62,526 nt of DNA from Collinsella sp. (lineage in GTDB: Bacteria; Actinomycetota; Coriobacteriia; Coriobacteriales; Coriobacteriaceae), in assembly GCA_019419555.1 (NCBI GenBank), contig DXZR01000010.1, positions 1 through 62,526 of the forward strand. The letters run 5' to 3'. The notes beneath the pieces are model-generated. The model worked only from the letters and a program-made list of their open reading frames with translations, searched no databases and was not told the origin of the DNA. Below, one piece after another: positions 49,338 through 58,385 of the stretch (position 1 is the first letter of the stretch; each line of letters begins with the position of its first letter). Both the position numbers and the translations under genes were made by a program.

Positions 49338-50032
49338 AACGCGCCTTTATGTCCGAGACCGCCATCATGCGCTCGTTTCTCCCGAGCATCGCCGGCGTCG
49401 GCCTGTTCATATTCGTCGTGCTGACCCTTGCCAACGCGACGGATGGTGACTCCGGCATGAGCGCCGGCACCTGTGCAGTCAGCGCCATGTCGCCCATCAT
49501 AATCATGAACTCGCTGGCTGGCTACGATAACCAAAACGGTTGGGAGCGCTATCGAGCAACGTTGCCGTTCTCGCGCAAAGACATCGTCTGCGCACGCTAC
49601 CTGTGCATTATTGCCTCCTCGGCCGTCATGGCATGCGCGGCTACGCTCCTGAACATCCTCGCCCTTCCGTTCTTCGACCACATGGGCATCCCTTCGACAG
49701 GCCAGACGATCTTTGAAATCGCAACCGCCTCGGCGACGTCGATGCTCATCTCCCTCATGATGGTGTTTTTGGCACAGCCGATATTTTTCCGATTTGGACA
49801 CATGGAGGCACTGCGCCTATCCGTCGGCCTGTTTGCCCTACTTGGCTGCGGCACTATGGCAATACTGAGCTCCTCCAACCCCATTAGCATCTGGCTTATG
49901 TCATTTGCCGGAGCAAATCCCGACCCCGCCGTCATCGGATGTCTGTGCGCCGGCATTGCCGTCCTGGCGTTCGTGCTATTTGCAATCAGCTGCACCGTCA
50001 GCACCAAGATCTATCGAGCACGCGACTTGTAG
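49334..50032 (+). CDS. ABC-2-type transporter permease
   Basis: The 232-residue protein has six hydrophobic segments and a cytoplasmic WERYRATLPFSRKDIVCARYL segment near residue 75, a pattern found in ABC2_membrane_5 permeases (for example ytrC/D-like). It starts in the last four bases of the ATPase gene and so is translationally coupled. It forms the membrane part of an exporter under GntR control. Confidence 0.87.
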   Translation: MKRAFMSETAIMRSFLPSIAGVGLFIFVVLTLANATDGDSGMSAGTCAVSAMSPIIIMNSLAGYDNQNGWERYRATLPFSRKDIVCARYLCIIASSAVMACAATLLNILALPFFDHMGIPSTGQTIFEIATASATSMLISLMMVFLAQPIFFRFGHMEALRLSVGLFALLGCGTMAILSSSNPISIWLMSFAGANPDPAVIGCLCAGIAVLAFVLFAISCTVSTKIYRARDL

Positions 50033-50100
50033 CCGCAAGCGGTATCATCGGACGAGCACCGTAGACCTGGCGTAGTCGTTCTTGAGGAGGCACCGCACCC

Positions 50101-50976
50101 GTGTCGTGGGTTGTTGCAGCGTTTGCATCGGCATTCTTTGCCGGCATCACATCTATTTTGGCCAAATGTGGCATCAAACATACCGACTCCGACATCGCGA
50201 CTGCCATCCGCACCTGCATGGTGCTCATATTTGCCTGGGCAATGGCAGGTGTTTCCGGATCCGTCGGAACCATTGGCAGCATCGCGCCCAAGTCCTGGCT
50301 GTTCCTCGTTCTCTCGGGACTTGCCACCGGCGCCTCGTGGATCTGTTATTTCAAGGCGCTCAGCATCGGGAACGTCAACAAAGTCGTACCCGTCGACAAG
50401 ATGAGCACCGTACTCGCCGCGCTTACCGCCATTGTTCTCTTTGGCGAGACAAGCAATCTTGCCGTAAAGCTTATCGGGACGGCCGCAATCACCCTCGGCA
50501 CATTCCTGATGATTGAGAAGAGACAGTCAGCCGGCGTGGGCCAGAAGCAAGACCTGACTTGGCTCGTTTACGCCATCGGCGCCGCCGTTTTCGCGGCGCT
50601 CACATCCATCCTTGCCAAGGTTGGCATCGAGGGCGTCGAGTCCAATCTGGCAACGGCGATCCGCACCTGTGTGGTACTCGCCATGGCGTGGGCGATTGTG
50701 GCGGCCAAGGGAAAACTGGAGCAGGTCGCGTGCGTCGACCGACATGAACTCGCGTTTCTCGCAGCATCGGGCATTGCAACCGGCGCGTCATGGCTGTTCT
50801 ACTACTACGCCATTGCCGCCGGGCAGGTAAGCGTCGTGGTACAGATCGACAAGCTCTCGATCCTTGTTTCGGTATTGTTCGCGCGCCTGACCTTCAACGA
50901 AAAACTCTCGCGCCGCAGCGGCATTGGCCTTGCCCTCATCGTTTTGGGCACCGCCGCACTCGCAATATGGAAGTAA
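50101..50976 (+). CDS. EamA/DMT-family transporter with clear two-fold repeat
   Basis: The 291-residue protein has ten hydrophobic segments and a marked internal repeat: AAFASAFFAGITSILAKCGI and AIGAAVFAALTSILAKVGIE are near-copies, as are SGLATGASWICYFKAL and SGIATGASWLFYYYAI. It is in the YoaV/YdcZ-like EamA group. The GTG at 50101 has GAGGAGG ten bases upstream, a long spacing. It follows the ABC permease after 68 bp and may or may not share its transcript. Substrate unknown. Confidence 0.87.
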   Translation: MSWVVAAFASAFFAGITSILAKCGIKHTDSDIATAIRTCMVLIFAWAMAGVSGSVGTIGSIAPKSWLFLVLSGLATGASWICYFKALSIGNVNKVVPVDKMSTVLAALTAIVLFGETSNLAVKLIGTAAITLGTFLMIEKRQSAGVGQKQDLTWLVYAIGAAVFAALTSILAKVGIEGVESNLATAIRTCVVLAMAWAIVAAKGKLEQVACVDRHELAFLAASGIATGASWLFYYYAIAAGQVSVVVQIDKLSILVSVLFARLTFNEKLSRRSGIGLALIVLGTAALAIWK

Positions 50977-51072
50977 GGCGCAGGGAACGCGAGTCTCGGC
51001 ACGCCCGTGGCCATAATCGACTGTCCGCCAATACATGACAAATGGCATATCCCCCGCCAGCCCGTAACGTCC

Positions 51073-51131
51073 TACAATAGAGACGTCACGGGCCTTGGCC
51101 CAATCTCGATCATCCAAGGGGATGTCTTTTT
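51073..51131 (+). promoter_or_regulatory. Possible promoter and attenuator-like leader
   Basis: A TACAAT box (51073-51078) is followed within seven bases by a structure in which AGACGTC (51081-51087) pairs with GATGTCT (51121-51127), enclosing GGGCC-TT-GGCCC and ending in a T5 run. It resembles an early terminator upstream of the methyltransferase gene. No -35 box is clear. The rest of the 278-bp gap has ACGGCCGT twice (51175-51193 region) and nothing else I can name. Confidence 0.35.
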
Positions 51132-51254
51132 GGTCATTGTTCTTTAGGGAACGGTCAATCGCATAGAACCATGAAGACGGCCGTCCAACGGCCGTGGTTT
51201 GTTGCGCCGTTCCGCCTCCGTCATCTGCCAATTTGCACCTGATAGGAAAGAACA

Positions 51255-51992
51255 ATGCAATCCCAGGAATCTCAATCCTTCCCGAAAGCCACCAGCTTCG
51301 ACGCGACACTCGTACGCTCTAAAATTATGGGGCCGAATCCCCTCAAGCTCTGCGAAGAGCTGCTTCGCGGCGCACGTATCCCCCGCGGCGCCCGCGTCTG
51401 CGACCTTGGGTCGGGCACCGGTATCACCAGCGCCCTGCTTGCCCGCGAATACGGGTTTGACACCTACGCCGTCGATCTGTGGAGCGACCCCGAGGAGAAC
51501 CGCGCGTTCTTCGATTCACTCGGTATTCCCCGCAACACCATTCATCCTGTTAAAGCGGATGCCTCTCAGGGGCTGCCATTTGAGCATGACTTTTTTGATG
51601 CGGTCGTGAGCATCGACTCGTACAACTACTATGGGCGTGACCCGCATTATCTGGGCGGGCGCTTGCTCCCCTACGTAAAGCAAGGTGGAATGCTCTACCG
51701 GAGCATCCCTGGCATGGTCCGCGACTGCCACGACAATCTGCCCGATTGCCTGCTCAAATCTTGGACGCCTGAGCAGCTCGACTACATGCACGACATAGCC
51801 TGGTGGCGCGCCATGATCGAGCCGACCGCCGGCGTCGAGACCGTCTCGATGCAGCCCATGCTCTGCACCAACGAGGCATGGGAAGACTGGCTCGCCTGCG
51901 ATAACGAGTACGCAGCGGGCGACCGCGCCGCCGTTGAAGCGGGCGCGCTTGAATACCTCAACACCATCGCAATCGTGTTGAGGAAGCTCTAA
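51255..51992 (+). CDS. SAM-dependent methyltransferase (class I)
   Basis: The 245-residue protein has motif I RVCDLGSGTGITSALLA near residue 47, then TYAVDLW (acidic end of strand 2), ADASQGLPF and the VVSIDSYNYYG motif. It resembles methyltransferase type 11 proteins annotated near metabolism of small molecules. The ATG at 51255 follows AGGAAAG. Its target is unknown. A long terminator hairpin follows immediately. Confidence 0.85.
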   Translation: MQSQESQSFPKATSFDATLVRSKIMGPNPLKLCEELLRGARIPRGARVCDLGSGTGITSALLAREYGFDTYAVDLWSDPEENRAFFDSLGIPRNTIHPVKADASQGLPFEHDFFDAVVSIDSYNYYGRDPHYLGGRLLPYVKQGGMLYRSIPGMVRDCHDNLPDCLLKSWTPEQLDYMHDIAWWRAMIEPTAGVETVSMQPMLCTNEAWEDWLACDNEYAAGDRAAVEAGALEYLNTIAIVLRKL

Positions 51993-52040
51993 ACAACAAC
52001 CGCGCGAGACCGTAAACACACGGCCTCGCGCGGCTTGTTT
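51991..52040 (+). terminator. Terminator of the methyltransferase gene
   Basis: CCGCGCGAG-A-CCGT pairs with ACGG-C-CTCGCGCGG (about 52000-52032), extended by AAACAA and TTGTTT. The T-rich end lies on the plus strand. Confidence 0.85.
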
Positions 52041-52076
52041 CTTACCATGAGCTTTTAGAGAGCAGGCACGCAGCCG

Positions 52077-52868
52077 TTACATCCTCACGCCGGGCTTGGA
52101 ATGCTTGTACTGACCGTGGGCAGCCGTGCGTTTACCGCGTGAGATGGCAAACTTGGGACAGCAGTGCAGGCAACGGAGACAGGCGGCGCACTCCGGCTTT
52201 GCCCAGACGGGAAGCCCGTCACGCATCTCAATTGCCGCCATGGGGCAGCGCTTGGCGCAGAGGCCGCAATCGATGCAGCGATCGGCATCGACGGCAAACT
52301 TGCTCGTCCGTTGCATGCGCGGCAGCCCAAACGCGTGATATGCGCACGATGCAAACAGGGGCACGCGATGGCGCATCATGTTGCCCGTACGCCGCGCCCG
52401 TACCGCTTCGACCACGGCATCAATCTGCGCCTCGGCAGCCTTGTTGATGCTCTCGACCTTTTGAGGATCTGACAGGTCGAAAACAGGCGTCCAGGTATCG
52501 GGCATCTTGACGCTCATCGCCGCGTCCAGCTCGAGCCCACGCTCGCGCAGCAAATCGCGGGCAAACTTCGCCGATTGGCCGGTCGTCGAACCGTACGTCG
52601 AGACATAGAACGTATAAGGTCGCCCGCCGTCCTTTGCGCCAGCGGCAATCGACAGGTCGGCAGTCTTTAAAAACTCTATCATTGGCGTCGGCAAGCCCCA
52701 GGCATACACCGGGGCAACAAATCCAAGCTGACAGGGCCCTCCCGCCAAGGCAAGACGAAGGGACTCGGCATCAAAGCGCTCAATCGACATGACCTTATCG
52801 CCCGTTGCCGCTGCAACACGGCGCGCCACATGCTCGCTGTTTCCCGTCGCGCTAAAGTACAGAATCAT
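52077..52868 (-). CDS. EFR1-family ferredoxin-flavodoxin fusion
   Basis: The 263-residue protein starts with a flavodoxin-like domain (ILYFSATGNSEHVARRV) and ends with two 4Fe-4S sites: CIDCGLCAKRCP and CAACLRCLHCCP. EFR1 proteins combine both cofactors and probably transfer electrons between low-potential donors and flavoenzymes. The ATG at 52868 follows GGAGGATAA. It has no evident operon partner; ClC transporter downstream of its promoter reads the same way but starts separately. Confidence 0.92.
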   Translation of the reverse strand: MILYFSATGNSEHVARRVAAATGDKVMSIERFDAESLRLALAGGPCQLGFVAPVYAWGLPTPMIEFLKTADLSIAAGAKDGGRPYTFYVSTYGSTTGQSAKFARDLLRERGLELDAAMSVKMPDTWTPVFDLSDPQKVESINKAAEAQIDAVVEAVRARRTGNMMRHRVPLFASCAYHAFGLPRMQRTSKFAVDADRCIDCGLCAKRCPMAAIEMRDGLPVWAKPECAACLRCLHCCPKFAISRGKRTAAHGQYKHSKPGVRM

Positions 52869-52906
52869 TTCTTATCCTCCGAGCATTGTGCCGCGATAAA
52901 GCCGCG

Positions 52907-54196
52907 CTACTTGCGCAGTGACTTGGGCAACGGAATGCCGGCGGCGATGACGGCGGCGATGATCATGCAGACGATGCCCTTGAGCGGGAAGCACATGAGC
53001 AGCAGGCCCACGACCATGACGGGCTGGCGCATGACGGCGCCCATCGTCGAGGCCGTGCAGACGGCAACGCAAAAGACCGGATCGGCGCCGGTGAGGATGG
53101 CAAGGCCGTAGCCCAGGCTTACGCCCGAGAAGATAACCGGGAAGAAGTGGCCTCCGCGCCAACCCATGTTGATGAGGGCGGGAGTCAGCATAGCCTTGAC
53201 CAGACCGGTCGCGATAAGCACACCGGCGGGGATGGTCAGGTAGGTTTCCATGAGGACATCGGCCTGCGTCTCGCCGGCAAACATGGTGTAGGGCAGAACC
53301 GTTCCGCAGATGGCGAGCGCCAGGCCAGCCAGCATGGCCTTGACGACGGGGCGCTCCCCTATGGCATGGGCCAGCGCCTCGCTCGCGTGCTCCGAGACAA
53401 AGTACAGCCAACCGCAGACCGTGCCGATCAGCGACAGGGGGATAAGCCATGCGAGCTCGAGGTTGCCCACCTCGGCAGCCTCGAACCTGGGCATGCCCAT
53501 GCCGCCGCCCATAAGTTGGCCGAGCAGCAGATAGGTTCCCAAACCACCCGCGATCGCGATGCCGTAGACCACAGTCTTCTGCGCCTTGGGGAGCTTAATG
53601 GTGATCTCGTCAGACGTGGAATCCTCATCGCCATCGGCGCTGCCGGCGAGCGGGGCCACAAAGCCAAAGACGGGCGCGGTAAAGAGCGCCGTCAGCGCGG
53701 CCTGGGTACCCAACAACGTGAGCTCCCTAAACTCGGCGCCAAAGCGGCGCATGCGGTCGCCGACCCAGCTGCACAGACCCGCGATAACGCCGGTCAGGCC
53801 GGCCTCCGGTCCAATACTTCCGCCAAACAGCAGCGGCAGCAATGCCGCGAGCGAAAGCTTGCCCAGATTGTCGTACGGGTAGCGCCCGTCTTGCTTGACC
53901 TTGGCCATCACCTGGTTGAGGTCGTCGGTCTTGGTGCCGGTCAGCTTTTCGTACAGACCGATGAGCAGACCGCCCAGCAGGCAGACGAAAAACGGATACG
54001 GCAAAAAGCCGAACGGGCCGCTCGCGAGCTCGGGCGAAGCGGCGCCCAACATGTGCGGGATCTCGGTCCACAGATAGTCGATGCCGTGCTCCATCGCAAA
54101 AAAGAACAGCCAGACTGCGGCACCTGCGAACGCGCCGGTCACGGCAACGCTGACCAAAAACAGCGCGCGGTTTTTAGGTTTGGCAAGCTTATCCAT
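52907..54196 (-). CDS. ClC-family chloride channel/antiporter
   Basis: The 429-residue membrane protein has the ClC signature GGSIGPEAG at 125-133 with the gating Glu131, and a second conserved segment MGWRGGHFFPVIFSG. It is shorter than E. coli ClcA and the classical GSGIP helix-N motif at the start is not obvious, as in some divergent bacterial ClC proteins. It probably exchanges chloride or fluoride for protons. The ATG at 54196 follows GGGAGGG. It stands between the LOG gene and the EFR1 gene on the same strand, with no overlap. Confidence 0.88.
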   Translation of the reverse strand: MDKLAKPKNRALFLVSVAVTGAFAGAAVWLFFFAMEHGIDYLWTEIPHMLGAASPELASGPFGFLPYPFFVCLLGGLLIGLYEKLTGTKTDDLNQVMAKVKQDGRYPYDNLGKLSLAALLPLLFGGSIGPEAGLTGVIAGLCSWVGDRMRRFGAEFRELTLLGTQAALTALFTAPVFGFVAPLAGSADGDEDSTSDEITIKLPKAQKTVVYGIAIAGGLGTYLLLGQLMGGGMGMPRFEAAEVGNLELAWLIPLSLIGTVCGWLYFVSEHASEALAHAIGERPVVKAMLAGLALAICGTVLPYTMFAGETQADVLMETYLTIPAGVLIATGLVKAMLTPALINMGWRGGHFFPVIFSGVSLGYGLAILTGADPVFCVAVCTASTMGAVMRQPVMVVGLLLMCFPLKGIVCMIIAAVIAAGIPLPKSLRK

Positions 54197-54321
54197 CGGG
54201 CCCTCCCGTAGTCAAAGTCGACAGAAATACGTCTTATTGTAGAGCGGACGTGGCCTGAACGCGCCAACCATCTGCGCTGCAAATGGCACTATTGGGTGTC
54301 GCGCGCATGCGAGCCCGTTGC

Positions 54322-54855
54322 CTAGCCGTCGATGATCGATGCGATCTTTTGCAGGTTGTCGGCAAAATAAATTCCCTGTTGGCGCTGCAGGCTCGATAGG
54401 CCCTTGTCGATCATATGCTCGAGCAGTGCCTTCAGGTCATTGTAGTAACCGTCCAGGTTGTACAAGATGCACGGCGCGTTGAGGTGCCCCAACGACACGG
54501 CAGACATAACCTCGGCAATCTCCTCGAGCGTACCCGTGCCACCCGGAAAGGCGATAAACGCGTCACCAAGCTCGATCATCTTCGCCTTGCGCTCGGCCAT
54601 ATCGCTCGTCACGATAAGGTCGTCGATGCCGTCGTGCTGGAACTCCGCCTCGATAAAAAAGCTCGGCTCCACACCCGTCACGTGGCCGCCGGCATCGAGC
54701 ACGCTATCGGCAAGCGCGCCCATCAGGCCCGACCTGGATCCGCCGTACACCAGCGCGTGACCATGAGCGCCAATCCATGTGCCGAGCTCCTGCACCGCAG
54801 GCAGAAACGCCGGATCGTTGCCGACGCTCGCGCCCAGGTACACCGTGATATTCAT
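54322..54855 (-). CDS. LOG-family protein (cytokinin riboside 5'-monophosphate phosphoribohydrolase-like)
   Basis: The 177-residue protein has the LOG motifs VYLGASVGNDPAF, LVYGGSRSGLMG and PGGTGTLEE at 104-112, with the catalytic Glu, Arg in ERKAKMIELGDAF. The family cleaves nucleoside 5'-monophosphates to base and ribose 5-phosphate, for example AMP or cytokinin ribotides; its role in gut bacteria is uncertain. The ATG at 54855 follows GGGGGA. A TTG two codons earlier is less likely. Confidence 0.93.
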   Translation of the reverse strand: MNITVYLGASVGNDPAFLPAVQELGTWIGAHGHALVYGGSRSGLMGALADSVLDAGGHVTGVEPSFFIEAEFQHDGIDDLIVTSDMAERKAKMIELGDAFIAFPGGTGTLEEIAEVMSAVSLGHLNAPCILYNLDGYYNDLKALLEHMIDKGLSSLQRQQGIYFADNLQKIASIIDG

Positions 54856-54888
54856 ATGCAATCCCCCTTGTTGCGCGATGCGCTAGCC

Positions 54889-55314
54889 CTAACGTTGCCG
54901 GCGACGGTACTCGCGCACGCGACGCGACAGGTCGGCGAGCTCGTCGCGGTCGAGCTCTTCCAAATGCTCCAAGTCGTCCATAAAGCGTGCCATGGTGTCC
55001 TTTTGGCGCAGCTTGATGAGCGTGTTGCAGTAGCTCACCGCAACACCCGTGAGCATGGCGATGTAGAAGATGCTGATGACGCTCAAGATGACGGTGATGG
55101 CGCGGGCAACCGGCGTCTCGGCCGGAATATCGCCAAAACCGATGGTCGACACGGTCTCAAAGCTAAACCAGAGCCCGTCGCCAAAGGTGAGGGTCGTGGG
55201 CTCGGACAGCCAGACGGCCGTTGAGCAGAGCAGGAAAAAGACAAGAAACACGCCCGTTATGTGGGCAAAGCCAGCCTGATGCAACACATCGGCAAGTGTC
55301 CTCAGCTTTTTCAT
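54889..55314 (-). CDS. Two-TM potassium channel subunit
   Basis: The 141-residue protein has two hydrophobic segments around the pore sequence STIGFGD (56-62), the K+ selectivity filter TIGFGD at 57-62. A short Arg-rich cytoplasmic C-terminus (REYRRRQR) follows. It resembles KcsA-type ion channel family proteins and would assemble as a tetramer. The ATG at 55314 follows AAGGGG. A large inverted repeat (55385-55467) lies upstream in the region shared with the divergent sensor kinase. Confidence 0.9.
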   Translation of the reverse strand: MKKLRTLADVLHQAGFAHITGVFLVFFLLCSTAVWLSEPTTLTFGDGLWFSFETVSTIGFGDIPAETPVARAITVILSVISIFYIAMLTGVAVSYCNTLIKLRQKDTMARFMDDLEHLEELDRDELADLSRRVREYRRRQR

Positions 55315-55384
55315 CGCGACCCCTTCCGCGGACAATCATTCACATTTGCTCGATATTGTCCCACGCCTCCCCCGCAAACGGAAC

Positions 55385-55467
55385 TAGTCATCGGGGACGT
55401 TCTTAAACGACTAGTCATTCAAGAACGTCCCCAATGACTAGTCGTTTAAGAACGTCCCCGATGACTA
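55385..55467. repeat. Large palindrome with perfect 35-bp arms, GGGGACGTTCTT core
   Basis: The arms at 55385-55419 and 55433-55467 are exactly complementary around a 13-base loop that repeats part of the arm in the other orientation. Each arm holds a smaller GACTAGT palindrome. It is related to 38587-38617 and lies between divergent genes. Confidence 0.93.
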
Positions 55468-55538
55468 TATCTGTGGGCGAACGGGGCACCTGAGCTGGTA
55501 TCCTTATGCGGTAATGTCTCGATTCGTTAGGATTGCAT

Positions 55539-58343
55539 GTGAGAACTGCCGCTGTCCTTCGTTCAACTATATATCGTGCCCTGGTCATCGTGCTTACCGC
55601 ACTTACCGTGCTGGGCGGCGCCATGCCCGCCCCCGTCTATGCCGGCGACTCTGATCAGCAGGTCAAAACGGTCCGCGTTGGCTGGCTCGTCAGCAACAGG
55701 GGTTTCCAGGAAGGCACGCCGGGCGAACGCCTCTCGGGCTGGGGTTACGAATACCTCCAGACGCTTTCGTACTACACGCCCGGCTGGCAATACGAATACG
55801 TCAGTGGCACCTTCACCGAGCTCATGGACAAGCTCGAGGCGGGCGAAATCGACCTGATGCCCAACATCTCCTACTCCGAGGAACGCGCCCAAAAGTTGCT
55901 CTTTTCCTCGAATCCCGAGGGCACCGAGCGCTACTACATCTACGCCAGGCCCGATCGCGACGACCTGGCCAAGGGTGACCCCCAAGCGCTCCAAGGCCTT
56001 ACCATCGGCTACAACCCCGGCGCTATGCAAACCTTCGTCGGCCAGCAGTGGCTCGCCAACGAAGGCATCACCTGTACCTATAAAGAAATCAACACCGGTG
56101 GCGCCCTCTTTGAGGCGCTTGCAGACGGCGAGGTCGACGCCGTCATCATGAACGACACCATTTCGTCGCCCGATGCCTCGCCCATGTTCTACGTAGGCTC
56201 GAGCGACTACTATTTTGCCGTTCCCAAAAGCCGCCCCGATTTGATGAATGACATCAATGCCGCCATGACGGCAATCGCCCGCGTCAACCCGCGCTATAAC
56301 GACGAAGTCAAATCGAGCTACTCGGCCCAAAACAGCGGCTCATCATCGCTCACCGGCACCGAGACCTCCTGGCTCAAAGCAAACGGCAACACCATCACGA
56401 TTGGCTATCTTAAAAACCAACTTCCCTACTGCACGCAAAATGACGACGGCGAGATGGAAGGGTCGCTCGCCTCGCTTGCAACGACGTTGCGCGACAAGTT
56501 TGGCATTACGGTTAAAACAGTCGCGATCTCAAATAACAAGCAAATGGTCAAAGCCCTTTCCAACGGAACTATCGATGTCGCCCTACCTCTGTTTCGCGAC
56601 TACTGGCTTGCCGAACAGAAAGGGGTCGTGCAGTCAAACCCGATGGGAACGGTTTCCCTGACCGCCATTCACAGCAGCAATAACCTGAACCGCGACCTTA
56701 AGAAAATCGCTTGCACGCAGAGCGCGATCGTCAACCGTCTTGAGCTCGAGAGCCTCTTCCCCGACGCAACGATAACCGAATATCCAAATGGCGGCGAGGC
56801 GCTCAAAGCCCTCAATAAGGGGGAGGCAAGTTGCATCATTGTCCCCAGCACGCGCTTGGAAACCATCCGCGACACCTATGGCATCGAGGATTTCGAAACG
56901 CAGGAACTCACCAACACGGCGCAACTATCGTGTTTAATTTCGCGCGGCAAGCCCGAGCTGTTGGGAATTATCAATAAGGGCATCGTCAATGCCGGCGAAT
57001 CGCTCTCTGCAAGCAGTTATTCCCCCACATCGTACTCGGCGCAAGAATCGGATGCGTTCCGACTTCTCTACCGCAACCGCATCGTCATTTCGGCAGTCGT
57101 CATCTGCATTTTGCTCACCGGCATCGTCATCCTTGTCTGGTCGCTTCACCGCGCGCAGAAAGAACAGCAGAAAGCCGATGCCGCCAACGCCGCTAAGACA
57201 GCATTCCTCACGCGCATGAGTCACGACATCCGCACGCCGCTCAACGGCATCCTGGGTCTTATCGAAATTGAGGAATTGAAAGACGGCGATATGCAAGTCG
57301 CCCGCGAAAGCCGCGCCAAGGCGCGTGTTGCCGCCAATCACCTGCTCTCGCTGATCAACGATATCCTCGAGATGGGCAAAATCGAAGACCGCAAGCTAAC
57401 ACTGGAACATGCTCCTTTTAACCTCAAAGAGCTCTGTGACGATGCGCTGGTGCTGTGCAAGCTCCGCGCGTCCGGTAACGGCATCACATTGCAGGACAAT
57501 AGCCTGCCGTACGCTACGGGGCCATACATGATCGGCAGTCCCACCCATATCCGACGGATCATAATCAACTTGCTAGACAACAGCATTAAGTACAACAAGC
57601 GCGGCGGCTCCGTCACCTTTAGCTCACAGACCAAGCCACTCGATGATGGGCGCGCGCTCTTTTGCTTTAGCGTTTCGGATACCGGCATTGGCATGGCTCC
57701 CGAGTTTTTAAAGCATATCTATGAGCCGTTTGCCCAGGAAGGTGACGATGCGCGCAGCAAGTTCCAGGGAACCGGCATGGGCATGCCAATCGTCAAGTCA
57801 CTTATTGACCTGATGGGCGGCACGATTGAGATTTCGAGTGAGGTTGGCGCGGGGAGTACGTTCAACGTCCAGATTCCGCTCGATATCGACAAGAACCCTC
57901 AGGCAAGGGAACGTGCGGACGGCCAGGCAAACAGCTGCTCGCTTGCCGGCATGAACGTCCTTTTGGCAGAAGATAACGAGCTCAATGCCGAGATTGCCCA
58001 GGCTCTGCTCGAAAGCGAGGGCATCGTCGTAACTCGCACCGCCGACGGCAACGAAACGGTCGACCTATACGTTGGCCGTCCCGCGGGTAGCTTCGATGCG
58101 ATTCTAATGGACATCATGATGCCGGGCATGGACGGCTACGAGGCAACCCGCGCGATTCGTCTGAGCGAGAAGGCCGATGCGGCCGATATCCCCATCATCG
58201 CGCTCACCGCCAACGCCTTTGCCGAGGATGCCCAGGCGGCACACGATGCCGGCATGAACGCTCACCTGCCCAAGCCGCTCGACTTTAACAAGCTCAAAAA
58301 CATGCTCGCCCGCATCAAGAAATACGGATCCGTTTCGCTATAG
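55539..58343 (+). CDS. Hybrid sensor histidine kinase with two periplasmic solute-binding domains
   Basis: The 934-residue protein has a signal peptide (cleavage near Ala35), two tandem SBP_bac_3-like sensor domains (roughly 40-265 and 285-480), a transmembrane helix about 517-537, HisKA with phospho-accepting His562 (MSHDIRTPLNGILG), HATPase (NLLDNSIKYNKRGG, VSDTGIGM, FQGTGMGMPIVK) and a receiver domain with Asp858 (LMDIMMPGMDG) and Lys in PKPLD. It resembles BvgS/EvgS-type kinases that sense small ligands directly. The GTG at 55539 is preferred (AGGA upstream); a TTG two codons earlier is possible. No separate response regulator gene is adjacent. Ligand unknown; amino-acid-like ligands are usual. 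Confidence 0.93.
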   Translation: MRTAAVLRSTIYRALVIVLTALTVLGGAMPAPVYAGDSDQQVKTVRVGWLVSNRGFQEGTPGERLSGWGYEYLQTLSYYTPGWQYEYVSGTFTELMDKLEAGEIDLMPNISYSEERAQKLLFSSNPEGTERYYIYARPDRDDLAKGDPQALQGLTIGYNPGAMQTFVGQQWLANEGITCTYKEINTGGALFEALADGEVDAVIMNDTISSPDASPMFYVGSSDYYFAVPKSRPDLMNDINAAMTAIARVNPRYNDEVKSSYSAQNSGSSSLTGTETSWLKANGNTITIGYLKNQLPYCTQNDDGEMEGSLASLATTLRDKFGITVKTVAISNNKQMVKALSNGTIDVALPLFRDYWLAEQKGVVQSNPMGTVSLTAIHSSNNLNRDLKKIACTQSAIVNRLELESLFPDATITEYPNGGEALKALNKGEASCIIVPSTRLETIRDTYGIEDFETQELTNTAQLSCLISRGKPELLGIINKGIVNAGESLSASSYSPTSYSAQESDAFRLLYRNRIVISAVVICILLTGIVILVWSLHRAQKEQQKADAANAAKTAFLTRMSHDIRTPLNGILGLIEIEELKDGDMQVARESRAKARVAANHLLSLINDILEMGKIEDRKLTLEHAPFNLKELCDDALVLCKLRASGNGITLQDNSLPYATGPYMIGSPTHIRRIIINLLDNSIKYNKRGGSVTFSSQTKPLDDGRALFCFSVSDTGIGMAPEFLKHIYEPFAQEGDDARSKFQGTGMGMPIVKSLIDLMGGTIEISSEVGAGSTFNVQIPLDIDKNPQARERADGQANSCSLAGMNVLLAEDNELNAEIAQALLESEGIVVTRTADGNETVDLYVGRPAGSFDAILMDIMMPGMDGYEATRAIRLSEKADAADIPIIALTANAFAEDAQAAHDAGMNAHLPKPLDFNKLKNMLARIKKYGSVSL

Positions 58344-58385
58344 TTTGTGCTCAACCACCATGCACGACCAGAAAGGAAACCAACG

